A DNA stretch of 32,029 bases from Planctomycetota bacterium (lineage in GTDB: Bacteria > Planctomycetota > Phycisphaerae > UBA1845). The notes under the pieces were generated by a model. The model saw only the letters and a program-made list of their open reading frames with translations. It ran no database searches and was not told where the DNA came from. The DNA is taken from positions 1 through 32,029 of the forward strand of contig JAUWWQ010000050.1 in the NCBI GenBank assembly GCA_030616775.1. Direction: 5' to 3'. Positions 8,846-15,900 of the stretch are shown one piece after another. The stretch's first letter is position 1, and each line of letters starts with the position of its first letter. The translations under genes and the position numbers were made by a program.

Positions 8846-10132
8846 ATGAAGCTCACAATCGTCATACCAGCCTTCAATGAAGAGAAGGCCATCGGCTCGA
8901 TCATCGAGCGCTCGCTTGCCGCCCGCGAGACGATCGTTCGTAAGTCGCCAGTCGACGATGTCGAGCTGATCGTGGTGAGCGACGGCTCGACCGACCGGAC
9001 GGCCCAGGTGGCTGCCGAGTATGACGACGTTCGCGTGATCGTCTTTGAGAAAAACCGCGGCTACGGGGCGGCCATCAAGAAAGGTTTCGAGGAAGGCAGC
9101 GGCGACCTGATAGGTTTTCTGGACGCGGACGGCACCTGCGATCCTGACTTCTTTGCCGTGCTTTGTACCGCACTGATCAGGGAAAGCGCCGCGGTCGCGC
9201 TGGGATCGCGCATGGGCCCCGAGAGCCGTATGCCGAAGATACGCAGACTGGGCAATCGTATCTTTGCGTTGATCCTCTCGGTGCTCAGTAACCGCGTGGT
9301 GACCGACACGGCCAGCGGTATGCGGGTGATCCGCCGCGACGCGTTGCACCGGCTTTATCCGCTGCCGGACGGGCTGCACTTTACCCCGGCGATGAGCGCC
9401 CGGGTGTTGATGGATGATCGGCTCGGGATCGTTGAACGGCCGATGCCTTACCAGGAGCGCATCGGTGAATCGAAACTCCACGTGATCAAGGACGGCGTTC
9501 GGTTCCTGCGGACGATTTTCGAGATGATGCTCATGTGGCGACCGGCGAAGCTGTTCGTATCCACCGCTGCTCTGTGCCTTGCGCTGATGATCTTGCTGGC
9601 GATGCATCCGATCGAGATGCGGCTTCGGCTGGGACGGCTTGAAGAGGACATGACCTATCGGCTGCTCTTTTGTTGGCTTCTGGGTGCCGTCAGCGTGACA
9701 CTGTTGTCGGCGGCGGTGGTAAGCGATCATCTGCACCGGCTGATCGACGATCGGCAGCGAGGGCGGACCTTCTTGTGGAGCCTGCTCGACAAGGCCTATT
9801 CCTTCAAAGGCCTCGGGTTGGTGTTGGTGCCGGCGGTTCCGATGCTCGTATGGCTTGTGGGACGCGGTGTTTGGACATGGATTACAGCCGGATACGTCCA
9901 GGAGCACTGGTCGCGCGTGGTGCTGGCGGGGCTGATCGCGTTCGGGGCCGCCCAGATGTTCGTGACTGTTCTGATCGTGAACTTGCTACGGTTCCACACC
10001 GCCCGAAAGTCGCTGCGCGAGTCTGAACGCGCCGCCGTTTCCGTCACTGCCGCGGCGAAGACGCTGGACGTCGCCAAGCCTGTGCGCCCTTCAACGCCGC
10101 AGGAAGACGAGCTGCTGGCGCCACCTCGGTAG
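8846..10132 (+). CDS. GT2 family glycosyltransferase, polyprenyl-phosphate sugar synthase-like, with membrane tail
   Basis: The protein has 428 residues. Residues 1-225 are a GT-A fold glycosyltransferase of family 2: LTIVIPAFNEEKAIGSII, VVSDGSTDRT, FEKNRGYGAAIKKGFEE, and the metal-binding LDADG with Asp93 and Asp95. These blocks match the dolichol-phosphate mannose synthase/DPM1-like branch. Four hydrophobic segments follow at about 233-252, 272-297, 321-350 and 357-383, then a Ser/Pro-rich tail. Enzymes of this plan transfer a sugar from a nucleotide donor to polyprenyl phosphate at the cytoplasmic face. ATG 8846 has GGGAA seven bases upstream. It diverges from a GT-C-like transferase that would use such a donor, so the two may act in sequence; this is inference. 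The large minus-strand ORF over this gene is a shadow. Confidence 0.87.
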   Translation: MKLTIVIPAFNEEKAIGSIIERSLAARETIVRKSPVDDVELIVVSDGSTDRTAQVAAEYDDVRVIVFEKNRGYGAAIKKGFEEGSGDLIGFLDADGTCDPDFFAVLCTALIRESAAVALGSRMGPESRMPKIRRLGNRIFALILSVLSNRVVTDTASGMRVIRRDALHRLYPLPDGLHFTPAMSARVLMDDRLGIVERPMPYQERIGESKLHVIKDGVRFLRTIFEMMLMWRPAKLFVSTAALCLALMILLAMHPIEMRLRLGRLEEDMTYRLLFCWLLGAVSVTLLSAAVVSDHLHRLIDDRQRGRTFLWSLLDKAYSFKGLGLVLVPAVPMLVWLVGRGVWTWITAGYVQEHWSRVVLAGLIAFGAAQMFVTVLIVNLLRFHTARKSLRESERAAVSVTAAAKTLDVAKPVRPSTPQEDELLAPPR

Positions 10133-10238
10133 CAGCTTGGCAAAGCTCATGTAAGCGCCTGCCAAGGTTGCCAGTCCGGGACGGCTGCCGATTACGGTCC
10201 GGCCAGGAGGTTCACGAAAGCTCCGACGTCAAACAGGT

Positions 10239-11915
10239 CTACGGTAACGATCCGGTGAACACTCTCTGGAGTACGGCCACGTCGCCCAAGTCAACATATC
10301 CATCCCTGTCAAAATCCACGCTGTTGCATTCGGGTGTTGCGGGTCCTTCCGGGCCCGTCAGGCAAATCACGACTTCGCTGAAATCGTCATCGTCGACGTC
10401 CCCATCGCGATCAAGGTCTCCGGGCCAGAGGTGCAGGTTGACCACGTCGACATCGTTGGTGGTTGGTATTCCCGCCAGGAGCATCTCGTTCATCGATCGA
10501 TCCAGGTAGCGCCGGAAAACGCTATCGGGGTTGTCGGGATCCTGGGTGTTGTGGTAGTCATCGTAAGTGTAGCCGTTGTCGATAATCTGCGGAATCATAA
10601 TGTACTTGGTGGCCCAGACATCCAACGCGACCGGGTCCGTGCCGGCAACAAGTTGATCGCGACGGTTTGCATTGGCATAAGAAGCGGGTGGCCCCGATCC
10701 CGGCATGGCCAGAATCCAGATGCAGTCCAGGATCGTGAGGTCCGGCATACGGACCTCCGCCAAAACGGATCCCATTCCGCCCCGACGCACGGCGCGATGG
10801 GACTCCGTGTAAAGACTCGTGGTTACAACACCCATGTGGTTCTTGACACTTGCCGTGATGGCGTAGGTTCGGTGCGTCTTGAACACGGGTATGTTGATCA
10901 CCACCAGCTTGTCCGGGTAATAAGCCTCCGTAGCAGGTGTCCAGATGCCTTCCTTGTAGCTGACGTAGGTGCCGAAGGCCGACTGAAACTTGGGATAGGA
11001 CACATTGAACAGCGTTTCGGGATCGAGGCTTGCGTTGACAACGTATCCATCGGACATGTCGCCGTCCGAGTACTCGTCGACGGAAGAGGGCCGTAAAATG
11101 TCCCAGAGCATTGCGGAAATATTCCATTCCTCAACCGCAAAGTCGTTCACTACGTCCTGGGGCGATTGGTGACGATCCTCGGCGTTGTTCTCCACCCGAT
11201 CGAGGTCTCCATACGTTTGGGTGTTATCTGCAACGATAATCTCACCAACGAAACTGTCGGGGTGTTCCACGACCTGACGAATGACCCCGCGCAGCACGTC
11301 GGTGTTTGTACCACCGCGCTGCGACCATTGGGCGTTGATCTTGATGAGCACGACGTCATCCGCGTCGATCAAGCCGCCCGGTCCTGAAGTTGGACCGGTT
11401 GTCGTGGACCGATGCCACTTGAGCCCGTTTTCACCCATAAGGGTGATTAGATCGTCGACGCCGCCGTAGCGGCCGGGCTCAATGTCGCGAGCCTCGTTTA
11501 CCAGATAAATGTCGGGGTGGTGATCGCTCGGTGGTGTCAGTATCGTGACGTTAGTGCCCGGCTCGATCGATGCGATCGCCAGTACGATCATCAGAAGTAC
11601 CCCAAGCGCACCAGCGGCCGCTTGCCCTGCAGACGTGCGCAAGGCGGCGATAAGCCGGTAGCGCAATGACAGCGCGGTGGCGACGAGCGGCGCTCCAAAC
11701 GCGGCGGCTGCCAGGCTAAATGCCGCCTGCTGGCAGGGATAGGCGAATCGGCTGGGCTTGGGCCCGCTGCGCAGCAACAGCCACAAAAGGGCGAGCACAC
11801 CGCTGGTCAGAGTACATGTCCAAATCCACGACCGAACCCACGTTGGCCAGCAGCCGGCGCGGTGGCGATTCGACTTGCCTTGGTGGTGATCCCCCGGAGG
11901 AAGCGCGGGACCCAT
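10239..11915 (-). CDS. Membrane-anchored DUF362 protein with dockerin-like tail
   Basis: From ATG 11915 the protein has 558 residues. Three hydrophobic helices occupy about residues 25-125 (LTSGVLALLWLLL, FSLAAAAFGAPLVATALSL, AAAGALGVLLMIVLAIASI). The extracellular part is a DUF362 domain: VLIKINAQW, DKLVVINIPVFKTHRTYAIT, SVKNHMGVV and AGTDPVALDVWATKYI are its conserved blocks. The C-terminus carries two dockerin-like calcium loops, GDLDRDGDVDDDDFSEVV and VDFDRDGYVDLGDVAVLQ. DUF362 function is not known; some members carry ferredoxin domains, but no FeS cysteines are seen here. A longer start at 11957 falls inside the repeat at 11941-12072 and has no ribosome-binding site, whereas 11915 has AGAGGGG about 8 bases upstream. 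The N-terminal choice is therefore reasoned. Confidence 0.85.
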   Translation of the reverse strand: MGPALPPGDHHQGKSNRHRAGCWPTWVRSWIWTCTLTSGVLALLWLLLRSGPKPSRFAYPCQQAAFSLAAAAFGAPLVATALSLRYRLIAALRTSAGQAAAGALGVLLMIVLAIASIEPGTNVTILTPPSDHHPDIYLVNEARDIEPGRYGGVDDLITLMGENGLKWHRSTTTGPTSGPGGLIDADDVVLIKINAQWSQRGGTNTDVLRGVIRQVVEHPDSFVGEIIVADNTQTYGDLDRVENNAEDRHQSPQDVVNDFAVEEWNISAMLWDILRPSSVDEYSDGDMSDGYVVNASLDPETLFNVSYPKFQSAFGTYVSYKEGIWTPATEAYYPDKLVVINIPVFKTHRTYAITASVKNHMGVVTTSLYTESHRAVRRGGMGSVLAEVRMPDLTILDCIWILAMPGSGPPASYANANRRDQLVAGTDPVALDVWATKYIMIPQIIDNGYTYDDYHNTQDPDNPDSVFRRYLDRSMNEMLLAGIPTTNDVDVVNLHLWPGDLDRDGDVDDDDFSEVVICLTGPEGPATPECNSVDFDRDGYVDLGDVAVLQRVFTGSLP

Positions 11916-11940
11916 AACTTCGACCCCTCTTGGCGAACCC

Positions 11941-12072
11941 CTAGCACCGTGTTTCATAAGTCCCGCGACTACCTGAGCCGCGGGCTTTAGCCCGCGCGGT
12001 GCTCCGCGCAGGCTAAAGCCTGCGGCTCGGCGCGTGATCTATAGTCGTAGTATTTGTGAAACACGGTACTAG
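11941..12072. repeat. Complete 132-bp palindromic element with CTAG-ended inverted repeats (MITE/REP-like)
   Basis: The left end, CTAGCACCGTGTTTCATAAG and 11 further bases (11941-11971), matches the complement of the right end (12042-12072) at 25 of 31 positions. Between them lie two nested stems, around GCGGGCTTTAGCCCGC and GCAGGCTAAAGCCTGC, enclosed by GAGCCGC...GCGGCTC arms. CTAG at both outer ends may be part of the repeat or a 4-bp target duplication. No transposase is encoded, so it would need one in trans. The left end overlaps the longest possible reading frame of the DUF362 gene. Confidence 0.8.
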
Positions 12073-12209
12073 CCGTTAGAAAAGACCGCCCGTCGCGCGG
12101 CTCCAACCGAACTATAGTGTAGGCGAAATGAATGGGCCGACCAACCCCGAATCTTCGGACCGCGGGGGTGTCAGCCCAAACTATAACCACGGTGAAATCG
12201 GAGAAGCGG

Positions 12210-12238
12210 TGTAGACCTGCCGGCGGCAGGCCTATAAT
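12210..12238 (+). promoter_or_regulatory. Putative promoter of the ECF sigma operon with a dyad in its spacer
   Basis: A perfect TATAAT lies at 12233-12238 with a weak -35 (TGTAGA, 12210-12215, 17-base spacer). The spacer is nearly filled by the perfect dyad CCTGCC-GGC-GGCAGG at 12216-12230, a possible operator. The region is 93 bases before the GTG of the sigma gene. Confidence 0.4.
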
Positions 12239-12331
12239 CATCGTATGAGCAGAATTGCGCAGCGGATTCGCGCATATTGGCCTCTTCGGCGGTAACGACC
12301 GCATTCCCGGGAATATTCCGGAGAGGTTCCC

Positions 12332-12955
12332 GTGTTAGACGGTATTGAAAAGGCGGCCGGCTCGGTTGAGCAGGTTAAACAGGGGCGGAGTGACTCCACA
12401 ACCAAGGCGCAGTTTGAAGCAATTGCCCTGCCGCACCTTGACGCAGTCTATCGGATCGCTCGAGCCCTTGGCTCAGATGCCGCGGAGGCAGACGACCTTG
12501 TGCAGGAGACCTTCGTTCGGGCATTTAGGGCATTCGAACGATTTGAGTTGCGCGAGTATGGCGCCCGGCCCTGGCTGTTGCGGATCTTGCACAACGTGTT
12601 CTATACGATGAAGGGGAGAGAGCGACGTGAACCGACGCTTCTCGACGATGTTGACTTTGATCATTTCGCGGATGGATTGAATGATAACGGGTCGGATTGG
12701 TCCTCGGCGGAAGCTGTCAACTGGGATTACTTCGACCAGGAGGTCAAAACGGCGGTTGCTCAGTTACAGCCGGAGTACCGCTCGGTGTTACTGCTTTGGT
12801 CTATCGAGGGGCTGAGTTACAGGGAGATCGCGGAGGTCTCGGACTGCGCCTTGGGAACGGTGATGAGTCGCCTGTTTCGGGCAAGACAATTCCTTCGTCG
12901 GCTTTTGTGCGGCTACGCCCGCGAACGCAAGCTCGGTGCCGAAAGATTTGAGTGA
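12332..12955 (+). CDS. ECF-family RNA polymerase sigma factor
   Basis: This 207-residue protein has the two-domain plan of extracytoplasmic-function sigma factors, which direct RNA polymerase to stress or envelope genes. Region 2 spans about residues 25-95, with DAVYRIARALGSDAAEADDL and VQETFVRAFRAFERF (2.1-2.2, core binding and -10 recognition) and a WLLRILHNVFY block. Region 4 spans about 135-195, with LQPEYRSVLLLWSIEGLSYR and a helix-turn-helix (EIAEVSDCALGTVMSRLFRA) that reads the -35 element. The GTG start at 12332 has GGAGAGG upstream at good spacing. Its stop overlaps the start of the anti-sigma gene (TGATG), so the two are translationally coupled. The subgroup was not assigned; it may autoregulate from the upstream promoter. 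Confidence 0.93.
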   Translation: MLDGIEKAAGSVEQVKQGRSDSTTKAQFEAIALPHLDAVYRIARALGSDAAEADDLVQETFVRAFRAFERFELREYGARPWLLRILHNVFYTMKGRERREPTLLDDVDFDHFADGLNDNGSDWSSAEAVNWDYFDQEVKTAVAQLQPEYRSVLLLWSIEGLSYREIAEVSDCALGTVMSRLFRARQFLRRLLCGYARERKLGAERFE

Positions 12956-13857
12956 TGGATTGTGAAGAGTTCTGTACGTATGTTGGCGCCTTCGTCGATG
13001 GCGAGCTCGAGACCGAGCGGAACCTCGAGGCGTTTGAACATGTGAACACTTGTCCGGGCTGTGCGGTCCGTGCCGCAGAGATTCCTGCTCTCAAAGCAGC
13101 AGTGGCACGGGTGTTTTCCGAAGTACGTGTGCCGCAATACCTGCAAGATCGGATCGGATCCTCGCTTGAACCACACGTCATGATACCGCAATTGGCCGAG
13201 CCGCCGTCAAGTGACGCTAGGGCGGCACGCCTGCGTCTGAAGGTACTGGCGCCGCTGGGCATAGCCGCCGCCATTGGGGCGGCGCTACTCCTTTGGCAGT
13301 ACTGGCTGAGTAGCGGGTCGCAACCTGCCAAGGTTATCGTTGCAACGGGGCAGTTTGTCACCGACGTACGCGAGCAACACCGCTTGTGCGTCGACCGTCG
13401 TGGGCTGGGGCATCACGATGCGTCCTTGCCGCGCGATCTGCCGGGGACGGCCCGCTGCTTGAGCAATGAGCTGCAGTTAGCCGTCATCGCGCCGGACTTG
13501 TCGATTAAAGGATTCGATCTGGTGGGGGCTGATCGTTGCGGCATTATGGGGCGGCGCGGAGCGCACGTACTCTACCAGTATGCCTTGACTGGGGCGCCGC
13601 TTTCCGTATTCACGGTAGGCAGTGTGACAGAGCTCGGCTCGGGAGCCAACGGCTCAACCAGAGGACGTGCATACTTCGTGTCTTCTAACCAGCCCCTGTG
13701 TGTCGTGGCGTGGCATGTCGGGCCGCAGACATACGCTATATGCGGGGAGTTCTCCGAGCCCAACTTGCTCGACTTGGCCGGTGCAGTGCGAACGGCCAGT
13801 CTCGCGGGGCCGGATTTCCATCAGCCGGCAGGTTCCCTGCTCGCGAAGGCCCAGTGA
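12955..13857 (+). CDS. Zinc-finger membrane anti-sigma factor
   Basis: The protein has 300 residues from the ATG at 12955, which overlaps the sigma-factor TGA by one base. Residues 1-45 form a ZAS-type anti-sigma domain with Cys3 and the His29-x3-Cys33-x2-Cys36 motif (HVNTCPGC). These domains bind and hold ECF sigma factors. A single hydrophobic segment at about 96-117 (PLGIAAAIGAALLLWQYWL) should span the inner membrane. The remaining 180 residues would be periplasmic, with several cysteines and no recognised fold; they may sense the signal. The coupled position directly after the sigma gene strongly supports the role. A GTG at 12952 would add one residue. Confidence 0.88.
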   Translation: MDCEEFCTYVGAFVDGELETERNLEAFEHVNTCPGCAVRAAEIPALKAAVARVFSEVRVPQYLQDRIGSSLEPHVMIPQLAEPPSSDARAARLRLKVLAPLGIAAAIGAALLLWQYWLSSGSQPAKVIVATGQFVTDVREQHRLCVDRRGLGHHDASLPRDLPGTARCLSNELQLAVIAPDLSIKGFDLVGADRCGIMGRRGAHVLYQYALTGAPLSVFTVGSVTELGSGANGSTRGRAYFVSSNQPLCVVAWHVGPQTYAICGEFSEPNLLDLAGAVRTASLAGPDFHQPAGSLLAKAQ

Positions 13858-13955
13858 CCACGCAGTACACTGGCGCTTAAAATCTTTTCGCCGAGTGAAT
13901 AGCCGGGCAGCGTCCTTGTAAAGGGGGAGCCCGTTTAATTGTGACAGCCAAGAGT

Positions 13956-14021
13956 GGCACCCCCGTGCCGATAAACACTTTTGGGAGACGCCTGGCGAAA
14001 GCGAAATATCGGGTGTACAAT
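13956..14021 (+). promoter_or_regulatory. Small hairpin and possible promoter before the STN-domain gene
   Basis: GGCAC-CCCC-GTGCC at 13956-13969 forms a 5-base hairpin 100 bases after the anti-sigma stop; a TTTT lies ten bases later, so it is at best a weak terminator. TACAAT at 14016-14021 could be a -10 box with a poor -35 (TGGCGA, 13993-13998, 17-base spacer). It is about 110 bases before ATG 14131. Confidence 0.3.
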
Positions 14022-14130
14022 AGACTGTGTGGGGAAGGTTCTAGCTGGTGAGGGGCTGCTCCAGTCCCGTTGGCAGGGCGGCTTGACTTCCGTGGTGCGT
14101 TGTTCGATCAGACTACAGGAGGATACCAAA

Positions 14131-14964
14131 ATGGCCGGGCGTATTTATGCAGTTGCTGTGTCGGCCTTTATAGCTTGTTCGATCTCGGCATCGGCCCAGA
14201 CGGTTTCGTCGAGATCGGGAGTAGGTGAGAGTGTGACGGGGATCAACCCCACGGCTGCGGTGACATCTGCGCGCCCCTCGGCTCACGCCGCAGTTGCGCT
14301 CTTGCGGAGGCCCGTTGAGTCTGTTGACTGGGAGAACCAACTGTTCGAGGATGTGATCGTGTGGCTTAAGGAAAACGGTGAGGGGCAGGTCAACGTGGTC
14401 CCTCGGTGGGGTCCGCTGAGTGTCGAGAGTGTCGATCGTGACACGCTGGTGACGCTCCAACTCAACAATACTACGGTTGGGCAGGTACTCAACGAGACGA
14501 TGGATCAGCTCTCCGAGGACGGGGAGGTAACTTACCGGGGTGTTGGCAACACCTTAAGGATTTCTACAAAAGCGGACTTCGGTCGAAAGATGTACCTCCG
14601 CATCTACGACGCCACCGACATCCTGTTCCGTGTACCCAACTTCGGAAGGACCGCCCCGATCATCGACCTGCAGAACACCGGAAGTCGCGGTGGCGGCGGC
14701 GGCGGCGGCGGCGGCCAATCCGTCTTCTCCGGAAGCGGGACGGGTTCGGAGCAAGAAGAAGCCGGTCAACAGGCTGAGCAGGAGTTGCAGGAACGGCTTG
14801 AGAATCTTCGAGAGATAATTGAACAAACCATCGCTCCGGATACCTGGGATACGGCCGATGTGGGCGGGCCTGGTCGAATTCGCGTGTTCAATCGATCGCT
14901 GATAGTTGTCAACACGATCGAGGTGCACGAGATGATCGGCAGGCCCTTCGCGTTCGGAGAATAG
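14131..14964 (+). CDS. Secreted STN/secretin-N-type domain protein with poly-Gly tract
   Basis: From ATG 14131 the protein has 277 residues, with AGGAGG at 14117-14122 deciding the start over an upstream GTG at 13981. A signal peptide (residues 1-23, ending ASAQ) directs export. Residues about 65-150 (NQLFEDVIVWLKENGEGQVN, VTLQLNNTTVGQVLNETMDQ, VGNTLRISTK) follow the beta-alpha pattern of the STN domain shared by secretins and TonB receptors. MYLRIYDATDILFRVPNF is the next conserved planctomycete block. A run of nine glycines (about 189-197), encoded by a GGC repeat at 14687-14716, and an acidic coiled-coil-like helix (SEQEEAGQQAEQELQERLEN) follow. GRIRVFNRSLIVVNT ends the fold. It may be a truncated secretin-like surface protein and could be a target of the preceding sigma factor, which is inference. 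Confidence 0.7.
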   Translation: MAGRIYAVAVSAFIACSISASAQTVSSRSGVGESVTGINPTAAVTSARPSAHAAVALLRRPVESVDWENQLFEDVIVWLKENGEGQVNVVPRWGPLSVESVDRDTLVTLQLNNTTVGQVLNETMDQLSEDGEVTYRGVGNTLRISTKADFGRKMYLRIYDATDILFRVPNFGRTAPIIDLQNTGSRGGGGGGGGGQSVFSGSGTGSEQEEAGQQAEQELQERLENLREIIEQTIAPDTWDTADVGGPGRIRVFNRSLIVVNTIEVHEMIGRPFAFGE

Positions 14965-15009
14965 ATCAAACGGCGAGAGAACGACCCCGAAACAAAAAGA
15001 AGCAACGAA

Positions 15010-15306
15010 TCAGGATCGATCGGGTTGCAGGGCCGCACGGACGGCGTCGGGTGCAACCCGTTCGATCCTGACTGTTTTTAAGGGCGAAGTACGGCCCGCA
15101 GCCACCATCACATCGCGTTTGCGAACAGCCAATAGCTTTGCCAGGTAGGTGACAAGTGCCTCATTGGCTTTGCCCTTTTCGGGTGGAGCGGCCAGCGCTA
15201 TCCTGGCCCGCCCGTCCAACTCACCCAGAAAACGGGTGCGCGAGGCACCGGGCACAACCTTGACGGGCAGGAGGATCGCGTTTCCATCGGCGGTGATATT
15301 CAGCAT
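15010..15306 (-). CDS. DUF167/UPF0235 family protein (YggU-like)
   Basis: This 98-residue protein is a member of the small DUF167 family. The signature stretches are VKVVPGASRTRFLGELDGRA, ALAAPPEKGKANEALVTYLA and the C-terminal VAAGRTSPLKTVRIE. Length matches the family's usual 95-110 residues. The molecular role of the family is not established. The gene converges on the STN-domain gene at its 3' side with only 45 bases between them and no terminator hairpin visible, and lies downstream of the hypothetical gene at 15413-15691 on the same strand. Confidence 0.9.
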   Translation of the reverse strand: MLNITADGNAILLPVKVVPGASRTRFLGELDGRARIALAAPPEKGKANEALVTYLAKLLAVRKRDVMVAAGRTSPLKTVRIERVAPDAVRAALQPDRS

Positions 15307-15412
15307 GTCGATATTCTATCCCCCGTAACGAGGACATCGAAGAGGCGGTGCTCGAAAAACACTACGTCTCGAGACGCAGTCGGCGTGAACAGGCCATCCT
15401 GGCGTTTCTGGC

Positions 15413-15691
15413 TCAAGACAACGATTCGCGCGTGCTCTGCTCGACGAGCTGGCGTTCGGCCTCGTCCCAGCGATCTCGTCCGGGCAGGTTGGGGTCGTCG
15501 ACGATCTCGCCGACTGCCAGACCGGCCCGCCGGTGGGCCTCGTCGTGAATGCTGTCTATGCTGGCGACGCTGGAGCGGTGCAGGGCCATCAACAGCTCGC
15601 GATAGATGCGCTCGGCGAGCTGGGGGCGAGCGGCCAGATGTTCGTCCAGCCGGGCGGCTACGGCAGAAGCGGTATCAGGATCGTTGGTCAT
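15413..15691 (-). CDS. Hypothetical protein
   Basis: The frame encodes 92 residues from ATG 15691 (MTNDPDTASAVAARLDEHLA), or 107 from ATG 15736, where GGGAG sits very close to the start. The product is predicted mostly helical, hydrophilic and acidic with no cysteines, signal peptide or membrane segment. A His-Asp-Glu-x-His cluster (SIHDEAHRRAG) is visible but does not match a family I can name. It is transcribed away from the phage-like block and towards the DUF167 gene, so it may mark the host side of the junction. Coding status is supported by the length and composition of the frame, not by homology. Confidence 0.5.
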   Translation of the reverse strand: MTNDPDTASAVAARLDEHLAARPQLAERIYRELLMALHRSSVASIDSIHDEAHRRAGLAVGEIVDDPNLPGRDRWDEAERQLVEQSTRESLS

Positions 15692-15900
15692 CGCTAAGGG
15701 CCCTGAAGTCTCAATAGGACCTTGCGAAAACATCATTCTCCCAATTCAGTGCCTCAGTCGCAAGCCTGATACACATTCCGACCCCTGATCGCTTGGCATC
15801 GGCCGAGGAGCGTCCGGTGCACGCGTTGTAGTACCGACGACGCGCGGTGTGTTGCGCGCCGTCGAATGGGGGACCGTCGCACCTGCCATCGGAAAGCGCC

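Larger units (their letters stand above)
11916..12331. other. Intergenic region holding a repeat element and the sigma-factor promoter
   Basis: These 416 bases have no supported protein gene. They contain the 132-bp palindromic element (11941-12072), then about 140 bases without recognised signals, then a putative promoter at 12210-12238. A 16-codon ORF at 12245-12295 (MSRIAQRIRAYWPLRR) starts about where transcription would begin and could be a leaderless upstream peptide; it may equally be chance. Confidence 0.5.

Noticed and set aside
8720-9907. 395-codon minus-strand ORF
   Set aside because: It lies wholly over the GT2 gene in antisense, has a His/Arg/Gln-rich composition with no family motifs, and no ribosome-binding site. 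The plus-strand gene has clear GT2 motifs.
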